DNA of 64,000 bases from JAJEFO01 sp965214325 (lineage in GTDB: Bacteria; Pseudomonadota; Alphaproteobacteria; Rhodobacterales; Rhodobacteraceae), in the NCBI GenBank assembly GCA_965214325.1, contig CBDCBG010000005.1, positions 124,001 to 188,000 of the forward strand. The letters are read 5' to 3'. Position numbers and translations under genes: made by a program. Shown piece after piece: positions 43,752-52,937 of this stretch; within the stretch, counting starts at the first letter, position 1, and each line of letters begins with the position of its first letter. The notes beneath the pieces are model-generated. The model searched no databases, was not told where the DNA came from, and saw only the letters and a list, made by a program, of their open reading frames with translations.

Positions 43752-44999
43752 TTACCTTTCAGCTCCGAACGCGCCGACCATGAAGCCATCGCTCTCGTAT
43801 TGGGCCTCGAAACCTCCGGCAACGCCCATCGGTTGGTGTTGGTCTTTGGGTACGTCATAGAACTGCGCCGACCAGGAACCAGCCGCATCTCCTGCGGTCC
43901 CGTCGACGGTCCATTTCGTCCTACTAGTGTCGACATCGGTAGCAACGCCGGTGCTGGCTATGTCATGCCCCACCAGCTCGACGGACCAGTCCGGTTTCAC
44001 ACCACCAACATCGAAGCCCGTGATGGAACCACTGAGCTTTCCGTTTCCGGCATCGAAATCGGCATTCAGTTCGGCATCCGCAGTAAAGGCTCCGCCGACA
44101 TTGGAGTCGGATAGTGAGTGATGGAACGCTGCCTTGCCGACCGCCTGTCCTTTGTAGGTCGCCTTGCCGGACGCTGCGGTGACAGCTGCGTCATCGGTGT
44201 CGGAGTCTTCTGTCACGTCATACCAAGCACCGACCTTGTCGTTGGGGTTGGCGTCGTCGCCGTCATCAATGCCTTCGTCAATCCACCAGCCCCACTCGGC
44301 GAAACGCGCATCGTCTGCGTCATACTTCTGTCCGAGATTTGCGGTGAAAGTCCAATTGCCACCGAGATGAATGCCATCCTTCGTCCTCTGCGATGTGCAT
44401 TCAGAACCGCTACATGTGTAACCTCCGGTCGCGCCCATGTAAGAGCCGAGAACAATGGAGGCATCTTTGTGGCTCTTTTTTTCTGCAGCGCCTGTCGCAA
44501 ACCCTGTACCCATGATGTCTTTGGGACGGCGATTCTCAAAAAGTACAGGTGGAGCATCCACTTTGATCATCGGACCCTTGTTGTTGTACACCATGACGTG
44601 GGCTTTCTCTTTCATGCCCTCCCCGTTATCGGCATTTTCGGCCGCTGTAAGTGCAGCGCCGAGATAGGTAGAGCCCGTAGAGGAATTGTCAGGTCGCCCA
44701 GGTGTCGCCGCAACAACACCGACGGCCAGAAGGTCACGCAGTTTCTTGGCCATTGCCTCCCTGGCCTCTTGCGCTACTTCGGCGTCGCGTTCGTCCGCGC
44801 CCTCTTTCTTGATATCTTCAGGGGTTTTGCACTCGCCGTCTATGTAGAGGGCTTCGCCATCGGCCTCGCACGCTTCCTCTGGGGTTTGCATGGGCTCCAT
44901 TTCGTCATCCGTGCCCCCGTCGCTGCTGCCTCCGCACCCTGCCAACGCAAGCGCGCCTGCCAGCAAGGTCGCGGACAATATTGTCGTTGAGATTTTCAT
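43752..44999 (-). CDS. TbpB-like lipoprotein lipG (415 aa), mosaic twin of lipB
   Basis: Signal MKISTTILSATLLAGALALA with lipobox; linker and helix differ from lipB (EACEADGEALYIDGECKTPE); from about residue 165 the sequence is the same as lipB except the penultimate motif (GFMVGAFG for GYMVGAFG). The DNA identity also covers the terminator. Paired with class 2 porin porG, unlike lipB. This pair of genes is the best direct evidence for exchange between cassettes. Confidence 0.74.
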   Translation of the reverse strand: MKISTTILSATLLAGALALAGCGGSSDGGTDDEMEPMQTPEEACEADGEALYIDGECKTPEDIKKEGADERDAEVAQEAREAMAKKLRDLLAVGVVAATPGRPDNSSTGSTYLGAALTAAENADNGEGMKEKAHVMVYNNKGPMIKVDAPPVLFENRRPKDIMGTGFATGAAEKKSHKDASIVLGSYMGATGGYTCSGSECTSQRTKDGIHLGGNWTFTANLGQKYDADDARFAEWGWWIDEGIDDGDDANPNDKVGAWYDVTEDSDTDDAAVTAASGKATYKGQAVGKAAFHHSLSDSNVGGAFTADAELNADFDAGNGKLSGSITGFDVGGVKPDWSVELVGHDIASTGVATDVDTSRTKWTVDGTAGDAAGSWSAQFYDVPKDQHQPMGVAGGFEAQYESDGFMVGAFGAER

Positions 45000-45066
45000 T
45001 TCTTACCTCATTCAGTTTTGGTTTTGCGCCGCGATCCTGCGACGCGATCCTGTGTTCAGGGCTGCG

Positions 45067-45882
45067 TCAGAACGACATTGAAACGCCAAGATCGAAGCTC
45101 GCACCGTCGTCCAGGCTGTCGCCATCGGCAAAGCCGCCCTTTATCGAAGCGCCTCCACCAAGGTCGAAGGCAGCGCCAATGCCAAAGTGGTCACCGTCAT
45201 CCCTGCTCGACGTGAAGGCCGTGAAAGTGGCTGAACCGGAAACGAAAGACGCAGACGCTCCGTACTGACCATCATCGAAATCATCCCTGGAACCGTAAAC
45301 AATCTTGACGCTTGCATCGCCGAGACCGGCTGAAACGCCAGCAGCAACGTGATCGACGTCACCGGCCCTTTCGATGCCCAGGGCAACTCCGACGCCGCCG
45401 ATGTTGTAGCCCAAGGCTCCGCTCAGCGCCTGATCACCCGGCATTTCGGGGTTGTCAGCCGAAGCGTGTACCGAGAGGTCGCCAATGGTGTAGTCCCAGC
45501 GTGCAGTCGGAAGATCGACATCCGCGATATACTTGATTTCGTTCAGGTCGCCCAACCCGGTCAAGCCAACGCCCGCAGCATGGCCAACGGCCTTCTTTGC
45601 GGCACCATCGGTGTCACCCATGGTGACCGTGCCAAACGCGCCAGCGACATGGACGCTGCCTCCCGTGCCTGCGGCACCGTTTCCGGCATTGTCAGCGCGG
45701 ACCGAGCCGCCGAACGTCAGGCCGCCATCGCTTTCACCCGAGGCGCTGAAGCTGATACGGACACGGCTGGTGAAGGCAATATCACCGCCGTTCACACTTT
45801 TGACGCCCATGCGGCCATCACCGCCAACCGTTACTTCAGCGGCAGCTACGCCAGCGGAGGACATGGCGCCCACCGATGGCAT
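45067..45882 (-). CDS. Porin porG, class 2, residual signal-peptide end (cassette)
   Basis: Starts MPSVGAMSSAGVAAAEVTVG: behind the common junction it retains the end of a class 2 signal peptide (AMSSAGVAAA), which shows what the other class 2 cassettes have lost. Motifs RVRISFSASGESDGGLTFGG, AVGHAAGVGLTGLGDLNEIK, SFDLGVSMSF. The hydrophobic start is too short to be a functional signal. An in-frame stop lies upstream in the core region (TAG), which closes the leader frame that is open in other copies. Confidence 0.78.
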   Translation of the reverse strand: MPSVGAMSSAGVAAAEVTVGGDGRMGVKSVNGGDIAFTSRVRISFSASGESDGGLTFGGSVRADNAGNGAAGTGGSVHVAGAFGTVTMGDTDGAAKKAVGHAAGVGLTGLGDLNEIKYIADVDLPTARWDYTIGDLSVHASADNPEMPGDQALSGALGYNIGGVGVALGIERAGDVDHVAAGVSAGLGDASVKIVYGSRDDFDDGQYGASASFVSGSATFTAFTSSRDDGDHFGIGAAFDLGGGASIKGGFADGDSLDDGASFDLGVSMSF

Positions 45883-45933
45883 CCGCAAGTGACTGACACT
45901 CAAAGGACAATCAGGCAATCCAGGACCATGCCC

Positions 45934-45950
45934 TTTGCTATGCCACTATG
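45934..45950 (-). other. Core site of the integrase segment, porin side (attL/R candidate)
   Basis: TTTGCTATGCCACTATG, one mismatch from the consensus core present before all cassette porins. With 48014-48030 it flanks the integrase gene as a direct repeat, 2080 bp apart. Confidence 0.6.
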
Positions 45951-46608
45951 TGCAATCGGCCAAACTCAACGAGATGGCGAAAGCGTAAACACGTAAGGAA
46001 GGACTCACGAACGATTTTCAGGCAGTCGACCCGTATGACGAGTCACGAACTGAATTGACCTTCACAATGGTTCGCGACATTGCACGGCCATGAAGCAATC
46101 AAACTTGGTGACGGCAAGGCTATGGTGACTTGCAGCGGACTCCCGGTTCGGGACATCGGGAATTTCGCACAGCCGCTCATTCGATGTCGCGGAGTCCGTG
46201 GAAAGCAACTGTCATTTTCAATTCGTTTTCCTTTCTTTTCACGCTGCATGGAGTTTCGCGCCGTCATTCCAGCATGAACGGCGCAATTTCAGTCCGCTAT
46301 AAGCCGGCGGGTATTGAGTGTCGCAACTCGGCAAGCAATTCGTTTCGCCAAGTTCTTGATGGCAAGGTGTGATCACGCACGACCTGAATCCTGATCGGCT
46401 TCTTCATTGCTTCCGCGCTTCTCGAAATTCGCGCATGGTGCGACTTGACTTGACCGCGGCCCAATCGCATGGCGTCGCGCTTTCTGGCAACCGCACTTCT
46501 TCGCGTGCCTTTGCGCCTTTGCGCTTCGCGGTGTTCGGTTGAATCTCCCTTGCGTCCGGAAACGGTTCGCCGTGCGTCGATGGGAGGCTCAGGCATTTGT
46601 CAGGAACA
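45951..46608. other. Intergenic region of the integrase segment
   Basis: First ~110 bp match the sequence upstream of porJ around the IS66 insertion (GAACGATTTTCAG, CAGTCGACCC). The remainder has no recognisable gene. Confidence 0.5.
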
Positions 46609-46734
46609 TCAACCGCCATCTCGGCAACGTGACCTGATCGCCTTGTCAATCCCCTTCGTGGCTCGGCCGATCATGTCAAATCCCTTCTTGGCGTCTTGTT
46701 CGTGCCTTGACCGCCCGAACAGGATCTGGCTCAT
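46609..46734 (-). CDS. Small ORF after the integrase (41 aa)
   Basis: MSQILFGRSRHEQDAKKGFD followed by a basic tail. It starts 3 bp after the integrase stop on the same strand. No family recognised; weak support. Confidence 0.25.
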   Translation of the reverse strand: MSQILFGRSRHEQDAKKGFDMIGRATKGIDKAIRSRCRDGG

Positions 46735-46739
46735 GCTGG

Positions 46740-47993
46740 TCAGCCGTTCCGCCGGATTTTTGTGCGTTGCTCATGCAGGTTCGCAACATCGGCGCTTTCG
46801 CGGTTCAGGTATGCTGCCCACGCCCCCATGAGTTCGCGCCGCCGCGCGAAAAAGTCCGAACGCGAATAGGCGCGTTCAACCGCATCGCTCACAGTGTGCG
46901 CCAGCGCCGCCTCCATGACTGCATGAGGCGTGTTGGTCATTTCGCTTGCCCACGTCCTGAAACTCGCCCGGTAGCCATGCGGAACCCCGTCAATGCCGAG
47001 ATCACGCAAGAGCCTGCTTAGCGTGCCGCCGCTCAGCTGCCGCCCTGTGAGGCTGGGGAAGATCATGCCTTCGCCGCCGGACAGCGGCCTGGCCTCCTCC
47101 AGCACGGCAACGGCCCGGTCGCTCAACGGAACGCGATGCTCACGCCCTGCCTTCATCCGTTCGGCGGGTATGGTCCACGTCCTGGCCTCAAGGTCGATTT
47201 CCTCCCACGTCGCGCCCCGGACTTCGCCGCTGCGCGTTCCTGTCAGGACCAGGTACTCGAGCGCCAGCTTCGTCCCGAAATTCGCGCCCGAGTTTCGGAC
47301 GGTCTCGATTGACCGAGCAACTTCGCCGTGCGGCAAGGCGCGCTGCGGTGTCTTTGGCGCTCCGCCTCTGGGAAGCGCCGACCCAACCCCAATCATGGGA
47401 TCGTCCGTGCGGTGTCCCTGCGCGATTGACCATTTCAGGACAGCGGAGATTCTTTGCCTCACCTTCACGAGCGTGTTGCGTCGCTCGTTCCAGCTTGGCG
47501 CGAGGCAGGACAGAACGTCGGCGGTCGAGATTTCGGCAACCGACTTCTTTCCGATCTTCGGGTAAACGTAGTCGCGCAGGGAACCCGCCCACTGGTCGGC
47601 GGTGCGTGGATGCTTGTAGGTCGGCCTGTGCAACTCGATGACGGCTTCGGCTGCTTCCTCGAATGTCGGAACTGCCTTGATCTTGCGCGGGTCGCGCCCC
47701 TCCGCCACGTCCTGCGCATTTGCAAGCGCCCGCTTTCGCGCCTCTCGCAAACTGACTTTCGGATATGCGCCAAGTCCCAGGTGCCTCACCTTTCCGTCTA
47801 TCCTGAGTCGCTGAGTCCAGGATTTGGCAAACCCGCCGCGCAGCGCAGGCGTCACCTGCAATGCGAGTCCGTGGCCGCGCCTGCCGTCCCCGAATCTCAT
47901 CATCTTCGCTTTCTCGCCGTCACGGTTGAGATGCCCGTCCGGAATGGTCGCCGTCGCGCAAAGTCGCGCGCTCAGTTTCCTTGGTCGCTTCAT
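46740..47993 (-). CDS. Tyrosine recombinase (phage-type integrase, DUF4102 class, 417 aa)
   Basis: Site-specific recombinase. The N-terminal arm-binding domain (MMRFGDGRRGHGLALQVTP) is followed by the SAM-like domain. The catalytic domain has Arg in TGTRSGEVRGATW, His-x-x-Arg in HGYRASFRTWA, His in AALAHTVSD and the nucleophile Tyr in VERAYSRSDFF; all are intact. ATG 47993 has GGGAG 8 bases upstream; a GTG at 48002 would add three residues. A 16-of-17 copy of the porin cassette core (48014-48030) lies just before its start, where integrases of this class often have an attachment site. It could act on the cassette cores (inference). Confidence 0.88.
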   Translation of the reverse strand: MKRPRKLSARLCATATIPDGHLNRDGEKAKMMRFGDGRRGHGLALQVTPALRGGFAKSWTQRLRIDGKVRHLGLGAYPKVSLREARKRALANAQDVAEGRDPRKIKAVPTFEEAAEAVIELHRPTYKHPRTADQWAGSLRDYVYPKIGKKSVAEISTADVLSCLAPSWNERRNTLVKVRQRISAVLKWSIAQGHRTDDPMIGVGSALPRGGAPKTPQRALPHGEVARSIETVRNSGANFGTKLALEYLVLTGTRSGEVRGATWEEIDLEARTWTIPAERMKAGREHRVPLSDRAVAVLEEARPLSGGEGMIFPSLTGRQLSGGTLSRLLRDLGIDGVPHGYRASFRTWASEMTNTPHAVMEAALAHTVSDAVERAYSRSDFFARRRELMGAWAAYLNRESADVANLHEQRTKIRRNG

Positions 47994-48013
47994 GGCCTTC
48001 ACTCCCTATGCCT

Positions 48014-48030
48014 GTTGCTATGCCACTTTG
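48014..48030 (-). other. Core site upstream of the integrase (att candidate)
   Basis: GTTGCTATGCCACTTTG; the 16 bp TTGCTATGCCACTTTG are identical to the cores at five cassettes (17448, 20375, 40896, 52870, 59671), and ATGCC upstream is shared too. Confidence 0.65.
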
Positions 48031-48159
48031 AGACACGCCATCACGCGGCACTTTGTGAGCAACAGGAAATCATTCGAACGAAAGGCGCGGCTAACGGCCT
48101 TGTTTTAAAGTGTAATTCAGCGTCTGCCTGAACTCTTGGCGGTTTTGGTGAAACATTGT

Positions 48160-48250
48160 CCGCTGCCCAGGTCGTCGCCCATGACCTTCTGGCCGAAGCT
48201 GACGTTGAACCCGAAGCTGACGTTGAACGCCGTGACCGACCTGGCTGCCC
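48160..48250 (-). pseudogene. Porin fragment
   Basis: NVSFGQKVMGDDLG with a local duplication of the NVSFG unit resembles VNVNFGQKDTGG near the end of class 1 porins. The remaining ORF is gone. Confidence 0.35.
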
Positions 48251-48452
48251 GCCAGTCCGTTCCTGCTTGCATCAGGTGCCATCCTGGAAAAGTGGGCCAC
48301 CTGCATGAGGACACATGCAGCCCGTGCCGCGTTCGGTCCTGAAGCGAGCCAGGCACACCGGTTCAGAGCAAGCCTGACACGCAACCGAGACGGCGGAACC
48401 GGCGAGAAAGCACCGTAAAATCCGTTGGTTGCCCGTACATGACGCGGCGACT

Positions 48453-48554
48453 AATCAAAAACGCCGCTCATAACTCCCGCGCGTCCGGATCGCATTTGAA
48501 GGTCCAGACGTTCGGAAACTGGTTTTTGAAAGGAATGAAACCATGAAGAAACTT
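48453..48554 (+). promoter_or_regulatory. Second copy of the porin leader (ES1), cut after four codons
   Basis: About 100 bp, close to 49762-49864: GGTTTTTGAAAGGAATGAAA, then ATGAAGAAACTT. Next to it begins an IS1595-like element. The rest of the gene is lost. Confidence 0.7.
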
Positions 48555-49668
48555 CCGTGCCTATCCGGTTGTCTCCCACATCCACCATATGTAGGGTGCG
48601 ACGTGGGACGGCTTGAGAGGCGGGCGACGTGGGGATGGACGTGCTGGAACGAAAGACTCTCTCGTTTCCGCGATCTCTTCCGGAGTTCCAGCGACTTTTC
48701 CCGGACGACACGGCCTGCGCCGCCTGTCTGGAGAAGGCGCGGTGGGGTGACGGGTTCGTCTGCCCCCATTGCCGGACGGCGGCAAAGCCCTGCCGCTTCA
48801 CCAACCGGGCCGGGTGTCCTGCGGTGCCGGAAGTGCCGTCGCGACACCAGTCTGACGGCGGGGACGGTCATGCAGCGCAGCCGTACGCCGTTGAGCGTAT
48901 GGTTCTGGGCGGCTTATCTGATTGCCAGCCAGACGCCCGGCATGTCCGCCACACAGTACCAGCGCCAGGTTGGGCTGTCCCGCTACGAGACTGCCTTTCA
49001 GATTCTCCACAAGCTCCGTGCTGCCATGGTTCGGCCGGACCGGGACCGGATCGGCGGCGAAGGCTGCGACCATGTGAAGTCGACGAAACCTGGGTCGGTG
49101 GCCGCACGCGCGGCAAGGGCCGGGGTGTTCATGACAAGCTTCTTGTCGTCAGCGCCGTCGAAGTGCGACAGCGCAAGCCGGGAACCAGGCTCGACAGGCG
49201 CAAGGGCGGCCGCTACGCCGGACGTGTCCGGCTCGCTGTCGTGCCCGATCGCAGCGCGAAATTGCTCTGCGGCTTTGTCGAGGGCACCGTCGCTTCGGGT
49301 GCGTCGGTCATCACCGACGATTGGTCCGGCTATACCGGCCTTGCCAGGCGCGGCTACAAGCACCTCGCCATCGCGGAGCGAGGCGACCCCATGATCGCCG
49401 AGGAGCACCTGCCGAACATCCATCTCGTCTTCTCCAACCTGAAGACGTGGTTGAACGGCATTCATCACGGCGTGAGCCACCAACACCTCCAAGCCTACCT
49501 CAACGAGTTCACGTTCCGCTTCAACAGGCGGTTCCACCCCTTCAACGCCTTTCGATCCCTGCTCGGAATCTCTGGCGATGTCACTGCCCCCACCTACGCC
49601 GAACTCTATGCGGGTGATTGGCAGCACCCTACATATGGTGGGTGTGGGAGATAACCGGATAGGCACGG
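48555..49668 (+). mobile_element. IS1595-like element, defective
   Basis: Nearly perfect 44-bp inverted ends (CCGTGCCTATCCGGTTRTCT..., two mismatches), with the transposase gene between them. No direct repeat was found at the borders, so a rearrangement may have followed insertion. Confidence 0.8.
48635..49654 (+). pseudogene. IS1595 (ISXO2-like) transposase with two compensating frameshifts
   Basis: N-terminal FPRSLPEFQRLFPDDTACAA and a zinc ribbon CPHC are in one frame; RKCRRDTSLTAGTVMQRSRT to ILHKLRAAMVRPDR is in a second frame; EVDETWVGGRTRGKG, VITDDWSGYTGLA and LNEFTFRFNRRFHPFNAFRS are again in the first. Shifts near 48815 and 49070. Dead unless these are sequencing errors. Confidence 0.75.
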
Positions 49669-49761
49669 TTGCACCGTGCCCCGAACGCCAAGACTTCACT
49701 GTAGCATTTGAGCCACACTTCGGGGCGAAATATCCGATCCTCCGATCCGGGGCTTGCTCCG

Positions 49762-49850
49762 AATCAAGAAAGCCGCCCATAAGTCCGCGCGTCTGGATCG
49801 CATCTGAAGGTCCGGGCGTTCGGAAACTGGTTTTTGAAAGGAATGAAACC
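49762..49850 (+). promoter_or_regulatory. Leader of the intact porin (expression-site candidate, ES2)
   Basis: Contains the ribosome site AAAGGAATG before ATG 49851 and matches ES1 over ~100 bp. Upstream, TTGAGC and AAATAT about 16 bp apart near 49710-49735 could be a promoter; weak evidence. No RepA or core sequence is found here, in contrast to the other porins. Confidence 0.6.
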
Positions 49851-50756
49851 ATGAAGAAACTTCTTCTAACATCGACGGCGCTTGTCGCCATGTCAGGCGC
49901 GGCCTACGCTCAGGGCGTGACGCTCTCGGGCTCGGCCGAAATGGGCGTTGCCGACGGCGGCGAAGGCGATGCCATGTTTCATCAGGACATCGACGTCACC
50001 TTCAAGATGGAGTCCATGACCGACGCCGGCCTGACCTTCGGCACGGCGGTCGATCTCGACGAGGATGCCGGTGCCGTGGGCGCCGACGACGGTGGCGTTG
50101 CGGCCTACGTCAAGGGTCCGTTCGGAAACGTCACTCTGGGAGATACCGACGGAGGCTTCGACTGGGCGCTGTCCGAAGTCGGTGGAGCCGGCTCCATCGC
50201 CGACAACGAAACGGGGCACGCTGGCTACAGTGGCAACAGCGGCCTTGACGGTGGAGGCGGCGACGGCCAGATCCTGCGTTACGACAATTCGTTCGGGGAT
50301 CTCGGAGTCGCCCTCTCGTTTGAGCAGGAAGACGGCGACAGCAACGGCGACGTCATCGGCGTTGGCGTAAAGGGCGGCTTTGGCGATTTCGGCATTGGCG
50401 CTGGTTTCCAGACGCATGACAGCTCCGACATCGCCGGCATAAGCGCCACGGCCACTTTCGGCGAGATAAGCGGCGCGCTGAACTACTCCCGGTTGAGCAA
50501 CGACGATGATTCAAACGTCACGCACCTTGGTGTCGGCGCGACATACTCGGCAGGCGGCACGGCGGTTCACGTCAACTTCGGCCAGCACGACAATGGCAGC
50601 GCGGACAACAATACCGGCTTCGCTGTGGCGGCCACTCAAGATCTGGGTGGCGGTGCAACGCTCAAGTTCGGGTACGGCAATTCCGAGTATGGCTACGGCG
50701 ACGACGCGGGCACGGACGAGGACACCTGGTCACTCGGCCTTGGAATGTCGTTCTGA
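49851..50756 (+). CDS. Intact class 1 porin porH (301 aa), the only one with a signal peptide
   Basis: Outer-membrane porin for passive diffusion of small solutes. It has a full signal peptide (MKKLLLTSTALVAMSGAAYA, cleavage at the AYA-Q region), then GVTLSGSAEMGVADGGEGDA, alternating beta-strand sequence with acidic loops, YVKGPFGNVTLGDTDGGFDW, and end DTWSLGLGMSF with C-terminal Phe for the BAM complex. The body matches porB and porD except in loops. It has its own leader (ES2), no RepA, and lipH directly downstream. Probably the expressed copy, into which the cassettes could be recombined. Confidence 0.85.
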   Translation: MKKLLLTSTALVAMSGAAYAQGVTLSGSAEMGVADGGEGDAMFHQDIDVTFKMESMTDAGLTFGTAVDLDEDAGAVGADDGGVAAYVKGPFGNVTLGDTDGGFDWALSEVGGAGSIADNETGHAGYSGNSGLDGGGGDGQILRYDNSFGDLGVALSFEQEDGDSNGDVIGVGVKGGFGDFGIGAGFQTHDSSDIAGISATATFGEISGALNYSRLSNDDDSNVTHLGVGATYSAGGTAVHVNFGQHDNGSADNNTGFAVAATQDLGGGATLKFGYGNSEYGYGDDAGTDEDTWSLGLGMSF

Positions 50757-50823
50757 CGCAACCCTGAACACAGGATCGCGTCGCAGGATCGCGGCGCAAA
50801 ACCAAAACTGAATGAGGTAAGAA

Positions 50824-52035
50824 ATGAAACTCTCAACGACAATACTGTCCGCGACCTTGCTAGCAGGCGCGCTTGCGTTGGCAGGCTGCGGGGGCGGCAG
50901 CGACGGCGGCATGTCGGACGGCATGAATGAAATGACGCCCGAAGAGGAAATCGCTGCGGCCAAAGCCAAGCAAAAGGAGGCCGAAGACAAGCTGGCAGCC
51001 AAGGAAGAAGAAGAGCGGATCGCGGCTGAGAAGAAGGCGGCCGATGATGCGCGGAAGATGGCTCAGACACTTCATGCCGCCATAGAGGCCTCCGATCTCG
51101 TCACCACAACAGAAGCCGGCTATTCCAAAAAGGATGGAATGCGCGGTGCGTTCAAGATGATGGGCGACAAGTTCAGCGAAGAATATGACAGTGGAGTCAC
51201 CCTCAACGGTACAGCAGACGACAAAGTCATGGGTAGTGCCTTCGCCACCGCAACCAGCGGCCGGAAAGTGCACGAGCCAAACAAAATTATCAGTGACGAC
51301 GAAACTGAATTCGTAACCAGCGGTTCGTATCACGGTGTTCCGGGCACTTACACTTGCACGGCAGATTGCGCATCGCGGATCGACCACACGTCAGGCGACC
51401 TGATCCTTGAGGGCGGCAATTGGGGTTTTGAGCCGACCAGCGAGGACGTTCGGGTTTCTGATTCGAACAGCGTTGAATGGGGTTGGTGGGCCGTAAAGGA
51501 AAATGACGAAGTGAAATCGGTGCGCGTGTTCTACACCCAACCGGTCCCAGACGGCGTCAAACTTCGTGAAGCCGAGGCGCAAGTAGGCGGCGCGGCCACC
51601 TACAACGGCAGCGCCATGGGCAAGTATTCCGTCTATCGCGGAGCGGGCACCGAGAACGACTCCGGTCACTTCACGGCAGACGCGGAGCTGAAGGCCGATT
51701 TCAAGGGCACACCCAGCATGACGGGGATGATCGACAACTTCATGGGTGCGGACAACATGTTGCGTGATTGGGAGGTTGAGTTGAGGAAAATGGAACTCGA
51801 CGACATTGGCGGCACCAAAGATGCTCCCACAGACCCTATGGCAACGCCCGGAATGACCGTTTGGGCCATGGGTGGCGTCAAGGACGGTCCCGCAGGTGAG
51901 TGGAAAGCGCAACTGCATGGCCAGAGTTCGACCAATAGAGGTGCTATTCCGTCCAATGTTGCCGGCGCATTCGAAGCAGAGCATGGGCCGTTCGGCCGCA
52001 TGATCGGCGCTTTCGGCGCTGAAAAAATGGAATAG
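50824..52035 (+). CDS. TbpB-like lipoprotein lipH (403 aa), partner of the intact porin
   Basis: MKLSTTILSATLLAGALALA-GC start. Glu/Lys-rich helix (AAAKAKQKEAEDKLAAKEEE), Cys pair in YTCTADCAS, motif WGWWAVKEN, C-terminal MIDNFMGADNMLRDWEVELR and end RMIGAFGAEKME. The conserved 67-bp spacer with GAGGTAAG separates it from porH, so the two are an operon. It is related to lipE and lipJ although those have class 2 porins. Confidence 0.75.
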   Translation: MKLSTTILSATLLAGALALAGCGGGSDGGMSDGMNEMTPEEEIAAAKAKQKEAEDKLAAKEEEERIAAEKKAADDARKMAQTLHAAIEASDLVTTTEAGYSKKDGMRGAFKMMGDKFSEEYDSGVTLNGTADDKVMGSAFATATSGRKVHEPNKIISDDETEFVTSGSYHGVPGTYTCTADCASRIDHTSGDLILEGGNWGFEPTSEDVRVSDSNSVEWGWWAVKENDEVKSVRVFYTQPVPDGVKLREAEAQVGGAATYNGSAMGKYSVYRGAGTENDSGHFTADAELKADFKGTPSMTGMIDNFMGADNMLRDWEVELRKMELDDIGGTKDAPTDPMATPGMTVWAMGGVKDGPAGEWKAQLHGQSSTNRGAIPSNVAGAFEAEHGPFGRMIGAFGAEKME

Positions 52036-52061
52036 ATCGTTCCTCCGTAGGACGATCGCAT

Positions 52062-52097
52062 CCCCCGGCATGCCGAGCATGCCGGGGGCTTTGATTT
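52062..52097 (+). terminator. Terminator of lipH
   Basis: Stem CCCCCGGCATG/CATGCCGGGGG then CTTTGATTT. Confidence 0.85.
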
Positions 52098-52327
52098 CAG
52101 CCGCTCATGCGCCGCGTCAAATACATTGTCCCCAAAGAAAAGCCCCGGAGGACGCGCAGCCGGCCTCCCTGACCAGGCGCAAGCCGTTCCGGCCGGACAC
52201 TCCCAGGGCGGGAAGCTCAGGCCGCACGGGAACGGTTGCGAACAGGCCCCCAATGCCCGTCCGCAAGTCAGGTTGAAGCGCTGCAGGGGCACACCTGCTC
52301 GATATTTTGGGGGTGTTGAAATCTCAC

Positions 52328-52473
52328 ATGGAGGAAGACTTGCCCGCAGGCATCGCGGTCACGAACACGGACCACACGGTCGATGACATTGGAGCCCTGG
52401 CGCGCAGGTGCAATGATACACGACAGTCCCGACGCCTGCGTGCCATCGCGCACGTGATGGAGGGCGAACTCGA
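52328..52473 (+). pseudogene. IS630-type transposase N-terminal fragment
   Basis: DIGALARRCNDTRQSRRLRA followed by IAHVMEGEL resembles the HTH start of IS630-family transposases ('LarrckDarqarRllAia.vleG'). The sequence then joins RepA. Confidence 0.4.
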
Positions 52474-52937
52474 CGCGGAACGTTCACGATCATGCGGTGC
52501 GAGGATCCGGGCGACCGCTGCATCTTCGAATACGAAACGGCACAGGCGTTGAACGGGATCATCTCTTCACGGTCTCCCGGCCCCTCGGGAGCCTGGGTTC
52601 CTTTCAGATCGTAGCAAGGTGTCCGGGGCGCACATCATCGTCATTCGGGATACGCCGCACGGTTCGGCTGTCCTCGCCACGCCCGACACCGATGCCTGGC
52701 GCAAGGCCGACAAGCGCCGATGCTTCACCGCACGGGATCTGCCTTGCGCCGCACTTGACAGCGACCTGCCCGAAGACGTGACCATCGATTTCGCCGGCGA
52801 AGCGGCCACGCGCAAGCATTTCCTTGCGTGTTCATGCTGTTGTTTTCTTGTTGAGTTTGGCCGATTGCACAAAGTGGCATAGCAAAGGGCATGGCCTTGA
52901 ATTGCCTGATTGTCCTTTTGGTATCAGTCACTTGCGG
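52474..52937 (+). repeat. RepA repeat (copy I), partial
   Basis: Lacks the HTH1 helix-turn-helix; keeps the later part, the second segment (VSGAHIIVIRDTPHGSAVLA) and the arm, with exact core at 52870-52886. Confidence 0.7.

Noticed and set aside
46404..46649. 81-codon ORF upstream of the integrase 3' end
   Set aside because: No ribosome site or family; its composition looks like common non-coding sequence.
52824..52937. In-frame leader of porI (and equivalents) as an alternative signal peptide
   Set aside because: The residues (LADCTKWHSKGHG...) are polar and lack an AXA site; conservation reflects the repeat arm.
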